36,564 bases of DNA. It comes from an uncultured Coriobacteriaceae bacterium. GTDB lineage: Bacteria; Actinomycetota; Coriobacteriia; Coriobacteriales; Atopobiaceae. The stretch spans positions 1-36,564 of the forward strand of contig UQWE01000002.1 in assembly GCA_900544655.1 (NCBI GenBank). Reading direction: 5' to 3'. Shown here piece by piece: positions 24,345 to 32,174 of the stretch (its first letter is position 1; each line of letters begins with the position of its first letter). The notes under the pieces were generated by a model. That model worked only from the letters and a program-made list of their open reading frames with translations, searched no databases and had not been told where the DNA came from. A program made the position numbers and the translations under genes.

Positions 24345-24494
24345 CCCCCCCAGGCTTTCCGCGGCACGCCATCTGGTCCCTCAAACCGTCGCTTGCGTGC
24401 CTTGGCACGCGGCGCTCCTCTTTCGGGCCCATCTGACGCACCGCAGAAACCCTGGTTTGATTCCGTATTCTCTGCGCTATAGAAAGGTATTCAC

Positions 24495-26957
24495 ATGCGC
24501 ATCTCATATGAGTGGCTCGGCTCCATGGTCGACCTCCCGGCCGATTCCAAGGTCCTGTACCGCGAGCTCATCCGCACCGGCACCGAGGTCGAGACGATCG
24601 AGCGCGTTGGCGCCGATCTTGACCATGTCGTTGTTGGACAGGTCGTCTCGAAGCAGCCGCACCCGGATTCTGACCACATGTGGCTTTGCAAGGTCTCCGT
24701 TGGCGCCAGGAACGTCGACGCGGACGGCAACCCCGTTCCGCTGCAGATCGTCTGCGGCGCCCAGAACTTCGAGGAGGGCGACAAGATCGTCGTCGCGATG
24801 ATCGGCGCGGTGCTCCCCGGTGACTTCAAGATCAAGAAGAGCAAGCTTCGTGGCGTGGAGTCCTGTGGTATGAACTGCTCTGCCCGCGAGCTCGGCCTCG
24901 GTGGCGATCACTCCGGCATCATGATCCTTCCCGAGGACGCCCCCGTGGGCATGGACTTCGCCGAGTACCGCGGCCTGTCCGACACCGTCCTTGACTGCGA
25001 GATCACGCCCAACCGCCCGGACTGCCTCTCCTATGTGGGCATGGCCACCGAGGTCGGCGCGGTTCTCGACGAGGACACGCACATCGAGCTTCCCGCGATC
25101 CAGCACGAGGAGGGTCCCAAGTCCTCAGACCTCGTCGACGTGCGCATCGACGCCCCCGAGCTCTGCTCTCGCTACGTCGCCCGCGTCGTCCGTGGCGTGA
25201 AGATCGGCCCGTCCCCGGACTGGCTCGCACGCCGCATCATCGCTGCTGGCAGCCGTCCCATCAACAACGTCGTGGACGTCACTAACTACGTGATGTACCT
25301 CACTGGCCAGCCGCTGCACGCCTTCGACCTCGGGAAGCTCTCCGAGCGTGACGGCCGTCGCCACGTCGTGGTCCGCGCCGCTCACGATGGCGAGGAGCTC
25401 ACCACGCTCGACGGCGAGGAACGCAAGCTCACGAGCGACATGGCCGTCATCACCGACGACGGCGAGCGTCCCGTCGCCCTCGCCGGCGTCATGGGCGGCC
25501 TCGACTCCGAGATTGACGACACCACCGTCGACGTCCTTCTCGAGAGCGCCTGCTTTGACAAGAGCCACATCTCCCGCACGAGCCGCAATCTCAACCTCAT
25601 GAGTGAGGCCTCCATTCGCTACGAGCGCCAGGTCGACGCCGCTAACTGCGAGGAAGTCTCTGACATCGCAGCCGCCCTCTTCGAGAGCTGCTGCGGCGCC
25701 ACCGTCTGCCGTGGCCGCGTTGACGTCTATCCCGTTCCCGTTGAGGCCATCTGCATCACCCTTCGAGGCGATCGCGTCCGCGCCGTGTGCGGAGCCCCCA
25801 TCACCAACGAGGAGATTTCCCACCTGCTCGAGCGCCTTGGCTGCGCCGTCGTTCCGCAGAAGGGCGGCAATGACTTCGAGGTCGTGGCGCCCACCTCTCG
25901 TCCGGACCTCACCCGAGAGGCCGACCTCATCGAGGAGGTCATTCGCCTGTGGGGCATGGACCGCGTCGAGCCGACGCTCCCCGGTGCCAAGAACCACCAC
26001 GGTGGCCTCACGGTTGACCAGCAGCGCACGCAGCTCATCGGTCGCACGCTGCGCTCCTGCGGCCTCTCGGAGACCTTCACCTACTGCTTCGCGGAAGACG
26101 GTGATCTCGAGCGCGCAAAGATCACCGAGGCTGGCCGTGGCGTGCCCGTTCGCATCATGAACCCGCTGCTCGCCAACAACTCCGAGATGCGTCGCTCGAT
26201 CCTCCCGGGCCTTCTCCGCTCCGTCGCCTACAACCTCGACCACGGCGTTGAGAACGTCGCCCTCTACGAGCAGGGCCGCGTGTTCTTTGGTCATGCGAAG
26301 CGCACGCTTCCCGACGAGCCCCGCTACGTCTGCGGTGTGCTTTCCGGTGCTTGGGGCGAGGACGGCTGGAACCAGAAGTACGAGAAGCTCGACTTCTTCG
26401 ATGCGAAGGGCATCGTCGAGCGTCTGCTCTCCGCGCTTCGCATCACGAAGGTTCGCTTCAAGCCAGCTGATGCCGAGGAGTACAGCTGGCTGCAGCCTGG
26501 TCGCGCGGCCGAGGTCTATGCCGGCGGCGAGCTCATCGGCTGGGTGGGCAACGTTCACCCCGTGAGTCTCGATGCCTTTGGCATTGACGCGGACGTCATC
26601 GCCTTCGAACTCTCCGAGTCGCATCTCCTGCGTCTTGCCCAGCGCGAGCTGCCGTATGTCGACGTGCCCACGCTTCCCGCCATCACGCACGACCTTGCGA
26701 TCGTTGTTGACGAGAGCGTCACGTGCGAGACTCTCATGCAGCGTCTGACCAGCGCCGGCGGCAAGCTGCTCGAGAGCGCCCGTCTCTTTGACGTCTACCG
26801 TGACCCGGTGCGCGTGGGCCTTGGCAAGAAGTCGATGGCCTTCCAGCTCACCTATCGCTCGAATGACCACACGCTCACGAGCGAGGAGGTCGAGCGCGCG
26901 CACGCGAAGGTCGTGAAAAAGGTCTGCGCCTCTACGGGCGGCGAGGTGCGCTCCTAG
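24495..26957 (+). CDS. pheT: Phenylalanyl-tRNA synthetase beta subunit
   Basis: An 820-residue subunit of full family length. In order: EMAP-type tRNA-binding domain (about 40-150), B3/B4 editing domain with ALAGVMGGLDSEI near residue 330, B5 domain, a catalytic-like class II fold, and the C-terminal anticodon-binding domain beginning near VDVPTLPAITHDLAIVVDE. It completes the PheRS heterotetramer. ATG 24495 is preceded by AGAAAGG. The 150-base gap from pheS is unusually long for this pair and holds a GCGTGCC-TT-GGCACGC hairpin and a possible weak promoter (TTGATT...TATAGA) just before the gene, so pheT may have extra expression of its own. Confidence 0.96.
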   Translation: MRISYEWLGSMVDLPADSKVLYRELIRTGTEVETIERVGADLDHVVVGQVVSKQPHPDSDHMWLCKVSVGARNVDADGNPVPLQIVCGAQNFEEGDKIVVAMIGAVLPGDFKIKKSKLRGVESCGMNCSARELGLGGDHSGIMILPEDAPVGMDFAEYRGLSDTVLDCEITPNRPDCLSYVGMATEVGAVLDEDTHIELPAIQHEEGPKSSDLVDVRIDAPELCSRYVARVVRGVKIGPSPDWLARRIIAAGSRPINNVVDVTNYVMYLTGQPLHAFDLGKLSERDGRRHVVVRAAHDGEELTTLDGEERKLTSDMAVITDDGERPVALAGVMGGLDSEIDDTTVDVLLESACFDKSHISRTSRNLNLMSEASIRYERQVDAANCEEVSDIAAALFESCCGATVCRGRVDVYPVPVEAICITLRGDRVRAVCGAPITNEEISHLLERLGCAVVPQKGGNDFEVVAPTSRPDLTREADLIEEVIRLWGMDRVEPTLPGAKNHHGGLTVDQQRTQLIGRTLRSCGLSETFTYCFAEDGDLERAKITEAGRGVPVRIMNPLLANNSEMRRSILPGLLRSVAYNLDHGVENVALYEQGRVFFGHAKRTLPDEPRYVCGVLSGAWGEDGWNQKYEKLDFFDAKGIVERLLSALRITKVRFKPADAEEYSWLQPGRAAEVYAGGELIGWVGNVHPVSLDAFGIDADVIAFELSESHLLRLAQRELPYVDVPTLPAITHDLAIVVDESVTCETLMQRLTSAGGKLLESARLFDVYRDPVRVGLGKKSMAFQLTYRSNDHTLTSEEVERAHAKVVKKVCASTGGEVRS

Positions 26958-27042
26958 AGCGACGGGGCGAGACCCGAGATTCGATGACGTTTGATTTGCG
27001 ATAGGCACGGACGTCGTTGCTCGATAGAATTCCCGAAAGTTA

Positions 27043-27072
27043 GGGGGTCGTCACATTTGTGGCGGCCCCCTT
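27043..27072 (+). terminator. Probable terminator of pheT
   Basis: GGGGGTCGTCAC (27043-27054) pairs with GTGGCGGCCCCC (27059-27070) around ATTT, 12 bp with two G-U; only TT follows. It is 85 bases after the stop. Confidence 0.55.
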
Positions 27073-27080
27073 CGCGTGCG

Positions 27081-27089
27081 TGCTACCAT
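27081..27089 (+). promoter_or_regulatory. Extended -10 element implying a leaderless transcript
   Basis: TGC-TACCAT is an extended -10. Its end is 6 bases before ATG 27096, so transcription would start at or very near the A of the start codon. No Shine-Dalgarno is visible before that ATG, which fits a leaderless mRNA. Confidence 0.45.
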
Positions 27090-27095
27090 GGACCT

Positions 27096-27911
27096 ATGCC
27101 TAGTTGGAACGTACATACCGCCCATGTTCAGCGCCTGCTCAAGGAGGGTCCAGCCTCCTCCTTTGGCATCCGTGACGTCGATGCATTTCTGTTTGGCAAC
27201 TATGTGCCAGACGTATACGTGGGCTATATGCTGCCGCATCCTTCCGGCATTCTGCCGTATGCGCTCACCCACTTCGCCGATCCCTGCGCCATTCCCATTC
27301 CTCGCGAGCACGAGTTCTGGGATCTCTACGTAGAGCCCACCCTCGAGATTCCTGCGGATGTGCCCATTGGCCCCGCGGTCATTACGGTGGAGGAGGGCGT
27401 GAGAATCTCTCGCGCGGGTGGATCCTTTATCATTCCGGCTAGTCAGCCGGTGCACGATGAGGTGGCGAAGCGCCTGTCACATCCTGGCTATCGCGCAAGT
27501 GACGTCGTGCTGGGTGCCTGGGCGCATCTGCTCTGCGACAGCGTCTATAACACGGCGACGCACGCTTGGCTCGAGCGCTATCACGTGCCAACGGGCGAGG
27601 CGACTCGCATTCGCAAACAAGGAGATTTCGACAAGTTCGGGCGTACCCTGTCCATCACGCTGACCTGCGAGGCAACCGCCGCGGTTCTTTCCCAGGCGGC
27701 GGAGTTTCCTCAGTATGCGCTCCGCGAGCGGGACGTGAGGCGTTCCGTGGACGTGGCGCGCGGCATTGTCGAGGATAACCAGCGCAACCATATTGATGGC
27801 ACACCTGAGTACAGCCTGTTCACCAGCGATTTCTTCTTTGAGGTGTTTGAGCATGCGACCGAGCTGCTCGTCGAGCGCCTGAGCGACTACGCGAGGCGTG
27901 TCTCGGCGTAG
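27096..27911 (+). CDS. Zinc-dependent phospholipase C-like protein
   Basis: A 271-residue protein that resembles the Zn-dependent phospholipase C / S1-P1-like all-helical family. The start MPSWNVHTAHV, then FLFGNYVPDVYVGY, LTHFAD and AWAHLLCDSVYNTATHAW carry the His and Asp residues that would bind zinc (His6, His9, and the His/Asp pairs of the later motifs). There is no signal peptide, unlike secreted phospholipases, so the natural substrate may be intracellular or unknown. ATG 27096 is chosen because the family starts here and an extended -10 lies directly upstream; longer frames starting at 26991 add residues overlapping the terminator. It is monocistronic, between pheT and the repeat remnant. 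Confidence 0.65.
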   Translation: MPSWNVHTAHVQRLLKEGPASSFGIRDVDAFLFGNYVPDVYVGYMLPHPSGILPYALTHFADPCAIPIPREHEFWDLYVEPTLEIPADVPIGPAVITVEEGVRISRAGGSFIIPASQPVHDEVAKRLSHPGYRASDVVLGAWAHLLCDSVYNTATHAWLERYHVPTGEATRIRKQGDFDKFGRTLSITLTCEATAAVLSQAAEFPQYALRERDVRRSVDVARGIVEDNQRNHIDGTPEYSLFTSDFFFEVFEHATELLVERLSDYARRVSA

Positions 27912-27940
27912 GGTTATTGGCTCGGGCGTGCGCGTCTGTC

Positions 27941-28024
27941 ACGGCGAAGTTGACCATCCCGTCCACGGCGAAGTTGACCATCCCGTCTATTTGAAGACAT
28001 GCTTCCGGCGAGGTTGACCATTCG
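27941..28024. mobile_element. Terminal-repeat remnant resembling an IS21-family end
   Basis: Two exact 23-base copies (27941-27963 and 27965-27987) of ACGGCGAAGTTGACCATCCC plus GTC, and a third diverged copy (28005-28024, CCGGCGAGGTTGACCATTCG). Multiple direct terminal repeats with GGCGAAGTTGACCA are, from memory, typical of IS21-family ends. No istA/istB transposase is nearby. The copy number and unequal spacing do not fit a CRISPR array. Confidence 0.5.
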
Positions 28025-28111
28025 CTGATAGCTTGGGTATTGCGTCTCCTGTTGCGCAAACGATTACTTGCTCAATAAAGAAATACTACTAAAACCGCAG
28101 GTAGAGTTTGG

Positions 28112-28190
28112 TTGACTAGTCGTGTAATTTTGGCCTAGCCAATTGCGCGGAGTTCAACTTCGGGGTTACACTCCAGCCAGAACTAGTCAA
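28112..28190. promoter_or_regulatory. Paired ACTAGT operator candidates and promoter of the second GntR gene
   Basis: TTGACTAGT (28112-28120) and ACTAGTCAA (28182-28190) are a perfect 9-bp inverted pair 61 bases apart. GACTAGTC at 28114-28121 is itself a palindrome. A possible promoter, TTGCGC-18-TACACT (28143-28148, 28167-28172), would start transcription near the second site. The rest of the 27912-28252 gap holds the IS21-like repeats and AT-rich DNA. Confidence 0.4.
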
Positions 28191-28252
28191 GTTGCTGGGA
28201 GCCGTAGAGCGCTCCTGACGCCGGGCACTTGGCACTCATGGGAAGGCACGCA

Positions 28253-28987
28253 ATGGCTGACTTCGAGAAGAAGGACACCTCGCTGCTCTACGTGCAGGTA
28301 GCAGACTATGTTCGTGAGAAGATTTATTCCAAGGAGTGGGGTGTTGATGAACGCATCCCGTCCGAGCACGAGCTAATGGCCATGCTCCACCTCTCTCGCG
28401 GTACCGTTCAGAAGGGCATTCGCTCACTTGTCGAGGAGGGCTTGCTCGTTCAGCAGCGTGGTCGCGGCACCTTCGTGATCCAGCCGGTCATGGCTCGTCC
28501 CTCGGGCAACAAGCTCCACTCGTTCGCGGAGTCTATGAACGAGCAGGGCATCGAGTACGTGACCCGTGTGGTTGAGAAGCGCATTGACCGTGCCAACCGC
28601 GTCTGCGCGCAGAACCTCGGCATTGCGGAGGGGTCAACCTTTCTCTACCTCATGCGCGTCCGCTTCGTTGCGGAGCAGCCCGTCATGCTCATCGAGAGCC
28701 GCATTAACCTTGAGCCGTGCCCTGGTCTCGAGAACGTCGACTTTGAGCGCGAGGGTCTGTTTGATGCCGTCGAGCGCACGAGTGGCCAGCCCGTTGGGGA
28801 TGCGGAGATGACGTACAGCGCTCGCGCCGCGGGTAAGAGGCGTGGTCGCTGGCTCGAGTGCGGCGAGCGTTCCCCGGTGCTTGATCTTGACCAGCTCGTA
28901 CGCCTCGAGGACGGTACACCCGTGGAGTGGGGTAGCGTCTGGCTCCCCGCAAACCGTTGCGTGATCAGCTCCGTTCGTACGAGGTAA
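28253..28987 (+). CDS. GntR/HutC-family transcriptional regulator
   Basis: A 244-residue regulator. The winged helix-turn-helix covers residues about 10-75 (RIPSEHELMAMLHLSRGTVQKGIRSL), ending with the wing LLVQQRGRGTFV. A UTRA effector domain follows (about 90-240), with LYLMRVRFVAEQPVMLIES as a typical strand-rich core. ATG 28253 is chosen for GGAAGG at 7 bases; an ATG at 28229 or 28238 lacks one. Two ACTAGT-type palindromes lie upstream, so autoregulation is likely. The dehydrogenase gene follows after a terminator and is the best candidate target. The ligand is unknown. Confidence 0.85.
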   Translation: MADFEKKDTSLLYVQVADYVREKIYSKEWGVDERIPSEHELMAMLHLSRGTVQKGIRSLVEEGLLVQQRGRGTFVIQPVMARPSGNKLHSFAESMNEQGIEYVTRVVEKRIDRANRVCAQNLGIAEGSTFLYLMRVRFVAEQPVMLIESRINLEPCPGLENVDFEREGLFDAVERTSGQPVGDAEMTYSARAAGKRRGRWLECGERSPVLDLDQLVRLEDGTPVEWGSVWLPANRCVISSVRTR

Positions 28988-29037
28988 TGGCCTTACAAAC
29001 GGCGTGTTTGCCGCGCTCTCTTTTTGACCCTTCTTTG

Positions 29038-29078
29038 ATGTCGCCGCCGGGATTGTTAATCCTTGACGGCGACATTTC
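29038..29078 (+). terminator. Terminator of the second GntR gene
   Basis: ATGTCGCCG (29038-29046) pairs with CGGCGACAT (29067-29075), with an inner GGATT-GTT-AATCC stem, followed by TTCTC. It separates the regulator from the dehydrogenase gene. Confidence 0.65.
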
Positions 29079-29150
29079 TCATGTCCAACAACGCCTTTCT
29101 CCAAGAGGGCTAGGCTTGTCTTGACTGTCACCATCGGGGGAAGGACGTGC

Positions 29151-30341
29151 ATGGAGCTTACGACTATCAACTACCTGCCCAGCTACACCGTGGGTGTTGA
29201 TGCCTATAAGGCAGTGCCCGAGGTCACGCGCCGCTTCGGGCGCAAGGCCGTCGTGATTGGCGGAAAGACCGCTATGGAGAAGGCCGGCCCGCGCCTCTCG
29301 GCCGCTCTTGAGGGCACGGACGTCGAGATACTCGGCTTCATCTGGTATGGCGGCCAGTCCACGCACGCGTCGGCTGCTCGAATCTCCCAGGATCCGCGCG
29401 TCGTCGAGGCCGACATGGTCTTTGGCATGGGTGGTGGCCGTGCCATCGACGAGAGCAAGGAGATCGCGGAGCTCGCGGGCAAGCCCCTCTTCACGTTCCC
29501 CACCGTCGCCTCGAACTGTGCTCCCGTGACGGCGATCGGCGTCTTCTACAAGGAGGATGGCTCGGTCGATAACTACTTCCTGCCCAAGGAGCCGCCCATC
29601 CACTCCTTCATCGACACGAAGGTCATCTCGGAGAGCCCTGACGACTACTTCTGGGCGGGTATCGGAGACGCGCTCTCCAAGCAGCCCGAGGTCGAGCTTT
29701 CGAGCCGAGACCTCGACCTTCCCCACACGCCGCTCATGGGTCGTGCGCTCGCGGTGTCGTGCGAACGTCCTCTGCTCGACTATTCTGAGAAGGCCCTCGC
29801 GGATAAGCGCGCGGGTGAGTCGAGCTATGAGTTCGAGCAGATCGTCCTCGACATCATCGTCTCCACGGGCCTCGTCTCGAACATGACAACGAACCTCGGT
29901 GCCGCCGAGGGCGCCTACTACTTCAATTCGAGCACGGCGCATGCCTTCTATAACGCCTATACGGGCATGGGGAAGGCAGCGGAGCGCCATCTTCACGGAG
30001 AGGTCGTCTCGTTTGGCGTGCTCGTTCTCAAGGCGTTTGATGACCAGGCGGAGAGCCTCGTCGAGTACGCGGCGCTTAACCGCACCCTTGGTCTCCCGGT
30101 GACCCTGGGCGAGCTTGAGTGCGGCGAGGATGCGCTTGAGGGGATCGTCGAGCGCGCTCAGAAGACCAACGAGTGGGGCCGAGCTCCCTATGGCTTCACT
30201 CCCGAGCGATTCAAGAGCGCCATTCTCGACGCGGACGCGTATGGCAGGGCCCTCCTTGCCGGGGACGCCGCGGGCCAGGCCAGGGCGCTTGAGGCAGTCC
30301 ATGCGCATCGTTGCGTGGAGCCCACGCCCCGTAAGCTCTAG
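29151..30341 (+). CDS. Iron-type alcohol dehydrogenase, glycerol dehydrogenase-like
   Basis: A 396-residue NAD-dependent group III dehydrogenase, close in pattern to GldA-like enzymes that oxidise glycerol or related polyols, or act on other short alcohols. GMGGGRAIDESKEIA binds NAD. FPTVASNCAPVTAIGVFY is the conserved segment after it. Metal ligands are Asp173 (GIGDALSK), His264 (STAHAFYNA) and His282 (LHGEVVSFG), all present. ATG 29151 follows GGGGGAAGG; an ATG 30 bases earlier lacks a good site. The expected redox partner route is NADH to D-lactate dehydrogenase nearby. No dihydroxyacetone kinase is in the window, so the real substrate is uncertain. The preceding GntR gene may control it. 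Confidence 0.85.
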   Translation: MELTTINYLPSYTVGVDAYKAVPEVTRRFGRKAVVIGGKTAMEKAGPRLSAALEGTDVEILGFIWYGGQSTHASAARISQDPRVVEADMVFGMGGGRAIDESKEIAELAGKPLFTFPTVASNCAPVTAIGVFYKEDGSVDNYFLPKEPPIHSFIDTKVISESPDDYFWAGIGDALSKQPEVELSSRDLDLPHTPLMGRALAVSCERPLLDYSEKALADKRAGESSYEFEQIVLDIIVSTGLVSNMTTNLGAAEGAYYFNSSTAHAFYNAYTGMGKAAERHLHGEVVSFGVLVLKAFDDQAESLVEYAALNRTLGLPVTLGELECGEDALEGIVERAQKTNEWGRAPYGFTPERFKSAILDADAYGRALLAGDAAGQARALEAVHAHRCVEPTPRKL

Positions 30342-30398
30342 AGGCTTCGGCCCCGCTTGCATACGCGCGTTCGCGCAAACAACTAGCTCGACACATGA

Positions 30399-30437
30399 AA
30401 GGCGCCCCGAACCTGATGGTTCGGGGCGCCTTGTTGT
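30399..30437. terminator. Bidirectional terminator between the dehydrogenase and pyk
   Basis: A perfect 15-bp stem, AAGGCGCCCCGAACC (30399-30413) with 30418-30432, around TGAT. The plus-strand tail is TTGTTGT, the minus-strand tail TTTCATG. It serves the dehydrogenase gene and probably pyk, which ends 94 bases away on the other strand. Confidence 0.8.
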
Positions 30438-30530
30438 CACTTGGGAGCGACTGATTCGCGTTGCGACCTGCGTCGCGGCTTTTGGCCTAGTGGCTTTGCG
30501 CCGGCCGTCAATGGCTCTTTGGCGTGAGGC

Positions 30531-32012
30531 TTACAGCTCGTGCTTGTTGCCAGCGACAGCTGCTTCGCCAGAGGGAACCTGCGCCACGAGCAGCATGTTC
30601 GTCGAGGTGATGTAGTCACCCTGGGACGGCGCGGTGTGCGGGTCGCCGGCGGTGACGCAGACGAGGTCGCCCTTGTTCACAAGGCCCTTCTTGTGGATGA
30701 GGTCGAGGGCCTGGCGGACGGTCACGTCAATGGCGCCCTGGGCGGTGCCGGGAAGGACGGTGACGCCCCAGTAGAAGCAGCACTTACGGACGGTCTCATC
30801 GTGCGGGGACACAGCAAAGATCGGCAGCTTCGGGCGGAAGTTGGAGATGAGGCGGGCAGTGCGGCCGCTCTCGGTGGGGGCGACGATGCACTTGGCGCCC
30901 ACGCGGTTGGCGGTGGTCACAGCGGCGAAGCCGATGGAGCCGTTGACGTCACGGACGCCGCCGCGCTCGTGGTAGTTGTGGCGCTCGGGCAGGAACTGCT
31001 CGGTCTCGCGGCAGATGGAGGCCATCATCTTCACGGCCTCGACCGGATACTTGCCGGCAGCGGTCTCGCCGGAGAGCATGACGCAGTCCGTGCCGTCCAT
31101 GACGGCGTTGGCGACGTCGTTGACCTCAGCGCGCGTCGGGCGCGGGTTGCGGATCATGGAGTCGAGCATCTGCGTGGCGGTGATGACCGGCTTGTAGGCG
31201 GCGTTGCACTTGCGGATCATTTCCTTCTGTGCGTGCGGCACCTTCTCGGGCGGGATCTCGATGCCGAGGTCGCCGCGGGCGACCATGCAGCCGGAGGCGT
31301 GGGCCAGGATGTCGTCGAAGTTCTCGATGCCGAGGGCACACTCGATCTTCGGATAGATCGAGACGTTGTCGCGGCCGTGCTCGTGGCAGATCTGGCGGAT
31401 CTCCTCGACGCCCTTGCCGTCGCGGATGAAGGAGGCGGCGATCGCGTCGATGCCGACCTCGCAACCGAAGATGATGTCCTCGCGGTCGCGGTCAGTCACC
31501 GCGGGGAGGGAGATGTCGACGCCGGGGATGTTGACACCCTTGCGCTCGCCCAGGTCGCCGGAGTTGGCGAGGGTACAGTGGATGTCGGTGCCGTCGATGG
31601 AGTCGACGTCGAACTCAAGCAGGCCATCGTCGATCAGGATGCGGTCGCCCGGCTTGATCTCGTTGGGGAGGTTCTTGAAGTCGAGGGAGAAACGCTCATG
31701 GTTGCCGATGACGTCGTCATCAGTGGTGATGATGGTCTTGTCGCCGGTCTCGAAGTGGACCTTCTCGCCGTTCTCGAGCACGCCAGTGCGGACCTCGGGG
31801 CCCTTGGTGTCGAGCATGATGGCGACGGGGATGCCAAGCTCGGCAGAGACCTTGCGGACGCGCTCGACGCCGGCACGGTGGTAATCGTGGGAGCCGTGGG
31901 AGAAGTTGAAGCGGGCGACGTTCATGCCGGCCTTGATGAGCTCGGCGAGGACGGCCTCGTCTTCGGTGGCCGGACCCATGGTGCAGACGATCTTGGTCTT
32001 CTTGGACTGCAT
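30531..32012 (-). CDS. pyk: Pyruvate kinase
   Basis: A 493-residue glycolytic enzyme making pyruvate and ATP from phosphoenolpyruvate. Visible signatures are KIVCTMGPAT at the N-terminus, FNFSHGSH, MLDTKGPEVRTG, the active-site region YPKIECALG with its lysine, MVARGDLGIEIPPE (metal and PEP site) and ATQMLDSMIRNPRPTRAE. The C-terminal effector-binding domain is present (TESGRTARLISNFRP). ATG 32012 follows AAAGGAAAG; upstream in-frame codons lack a site. It lies downstream of D-ldh on the same strand but behind a strong terminator, so it probably has its own promoter in the 160-base gap. That gap contains a GGCGGAA...TTCCGCC hairpin (32062-32081). Confidence 0.95.
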   Translation of the reverse strand: MQSKKTKIVCTMGPATEDEAVLAELIKAGMNVARFNFSHGSHDYHRAGVERVRKVSAELGIPVAIMLDTKGPEVRTGVLENGEKVHFETGDKTIITTDDDVIGNHERFSLDFKNLPNEIKPGDRILIDDGLLEFDVDSIDGTDIHCTLANSGDLGERKGVNIPGVDISLPAVTDRDREDIIFGCEVGIDAIAASFIRDGKGVEEIRQICHEHGRDNVSIYPKIECALGIENFDDILAHASGCMVARGDLGIEIPPEKVPHAQKEMIRKCNAAYKPVITATQMLDSMIRNPRPTRAEVNDVANAVMDGTDCVMLSGETAAGKYPVEAVKMMASICRETEQFLPERHNYHERGGVRDVNGSIGFAAVTTANRVGAKCIVAPTESGRTARLISNFRPKLPIFAVSPHDETVRKCCFYWGVTVLPGTAQGAIDVTVRQALDLIHKKGLVNKGDLVCVTAGDPHTAPSQGDYITSTNMLLVAQVPSGEAAVAGNKHEL

Positions 32013-32136
32013 TTCTTTCCTTTCGCGTGACGAGTGCCGGACCCCATGTCTGACACCCGGGGGCGGAATGGGGGTTCCGCCTGCTCGGCGCGGGCGACTT
32101 TTGCGCGCGCCTGGCTGCCCAAAGGGGCTAGATATC

Positions 32137-32167
32137 AAAAGCGCTGCCTCGTCGGGGAGGGCAGCGC
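32137..32167 (-). terminator. Terminator of D-ldh (minus strand)
   Basis: On the minus strand GCGCTGCC pairs with GGCAGCGC (32160-32167 with 32141-32148) around an 11-base loop, followed by TTTTGAT. It is 8 bases after the ldh stop. Confidence 0.8.
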
Positions 32168-32174
32168 GGGTTTG

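Noticed and set aside
27941..28024. Possible CRISPR array (three repeats with GTTGACC)
   Set aside because: Spacing is 24 and 40 bases, so there is effectively a 1-base 'spacer' between the first two; no cas genes nearby; the repeats look like IS terminal repeats.
30540..32030. A 496-codon plus-strand open frame opposite pyk
   Set aside because: It is the shadow of pyruvate kinase; the protein is a Val/Ala/Gly/Asp-rich string with no motif.
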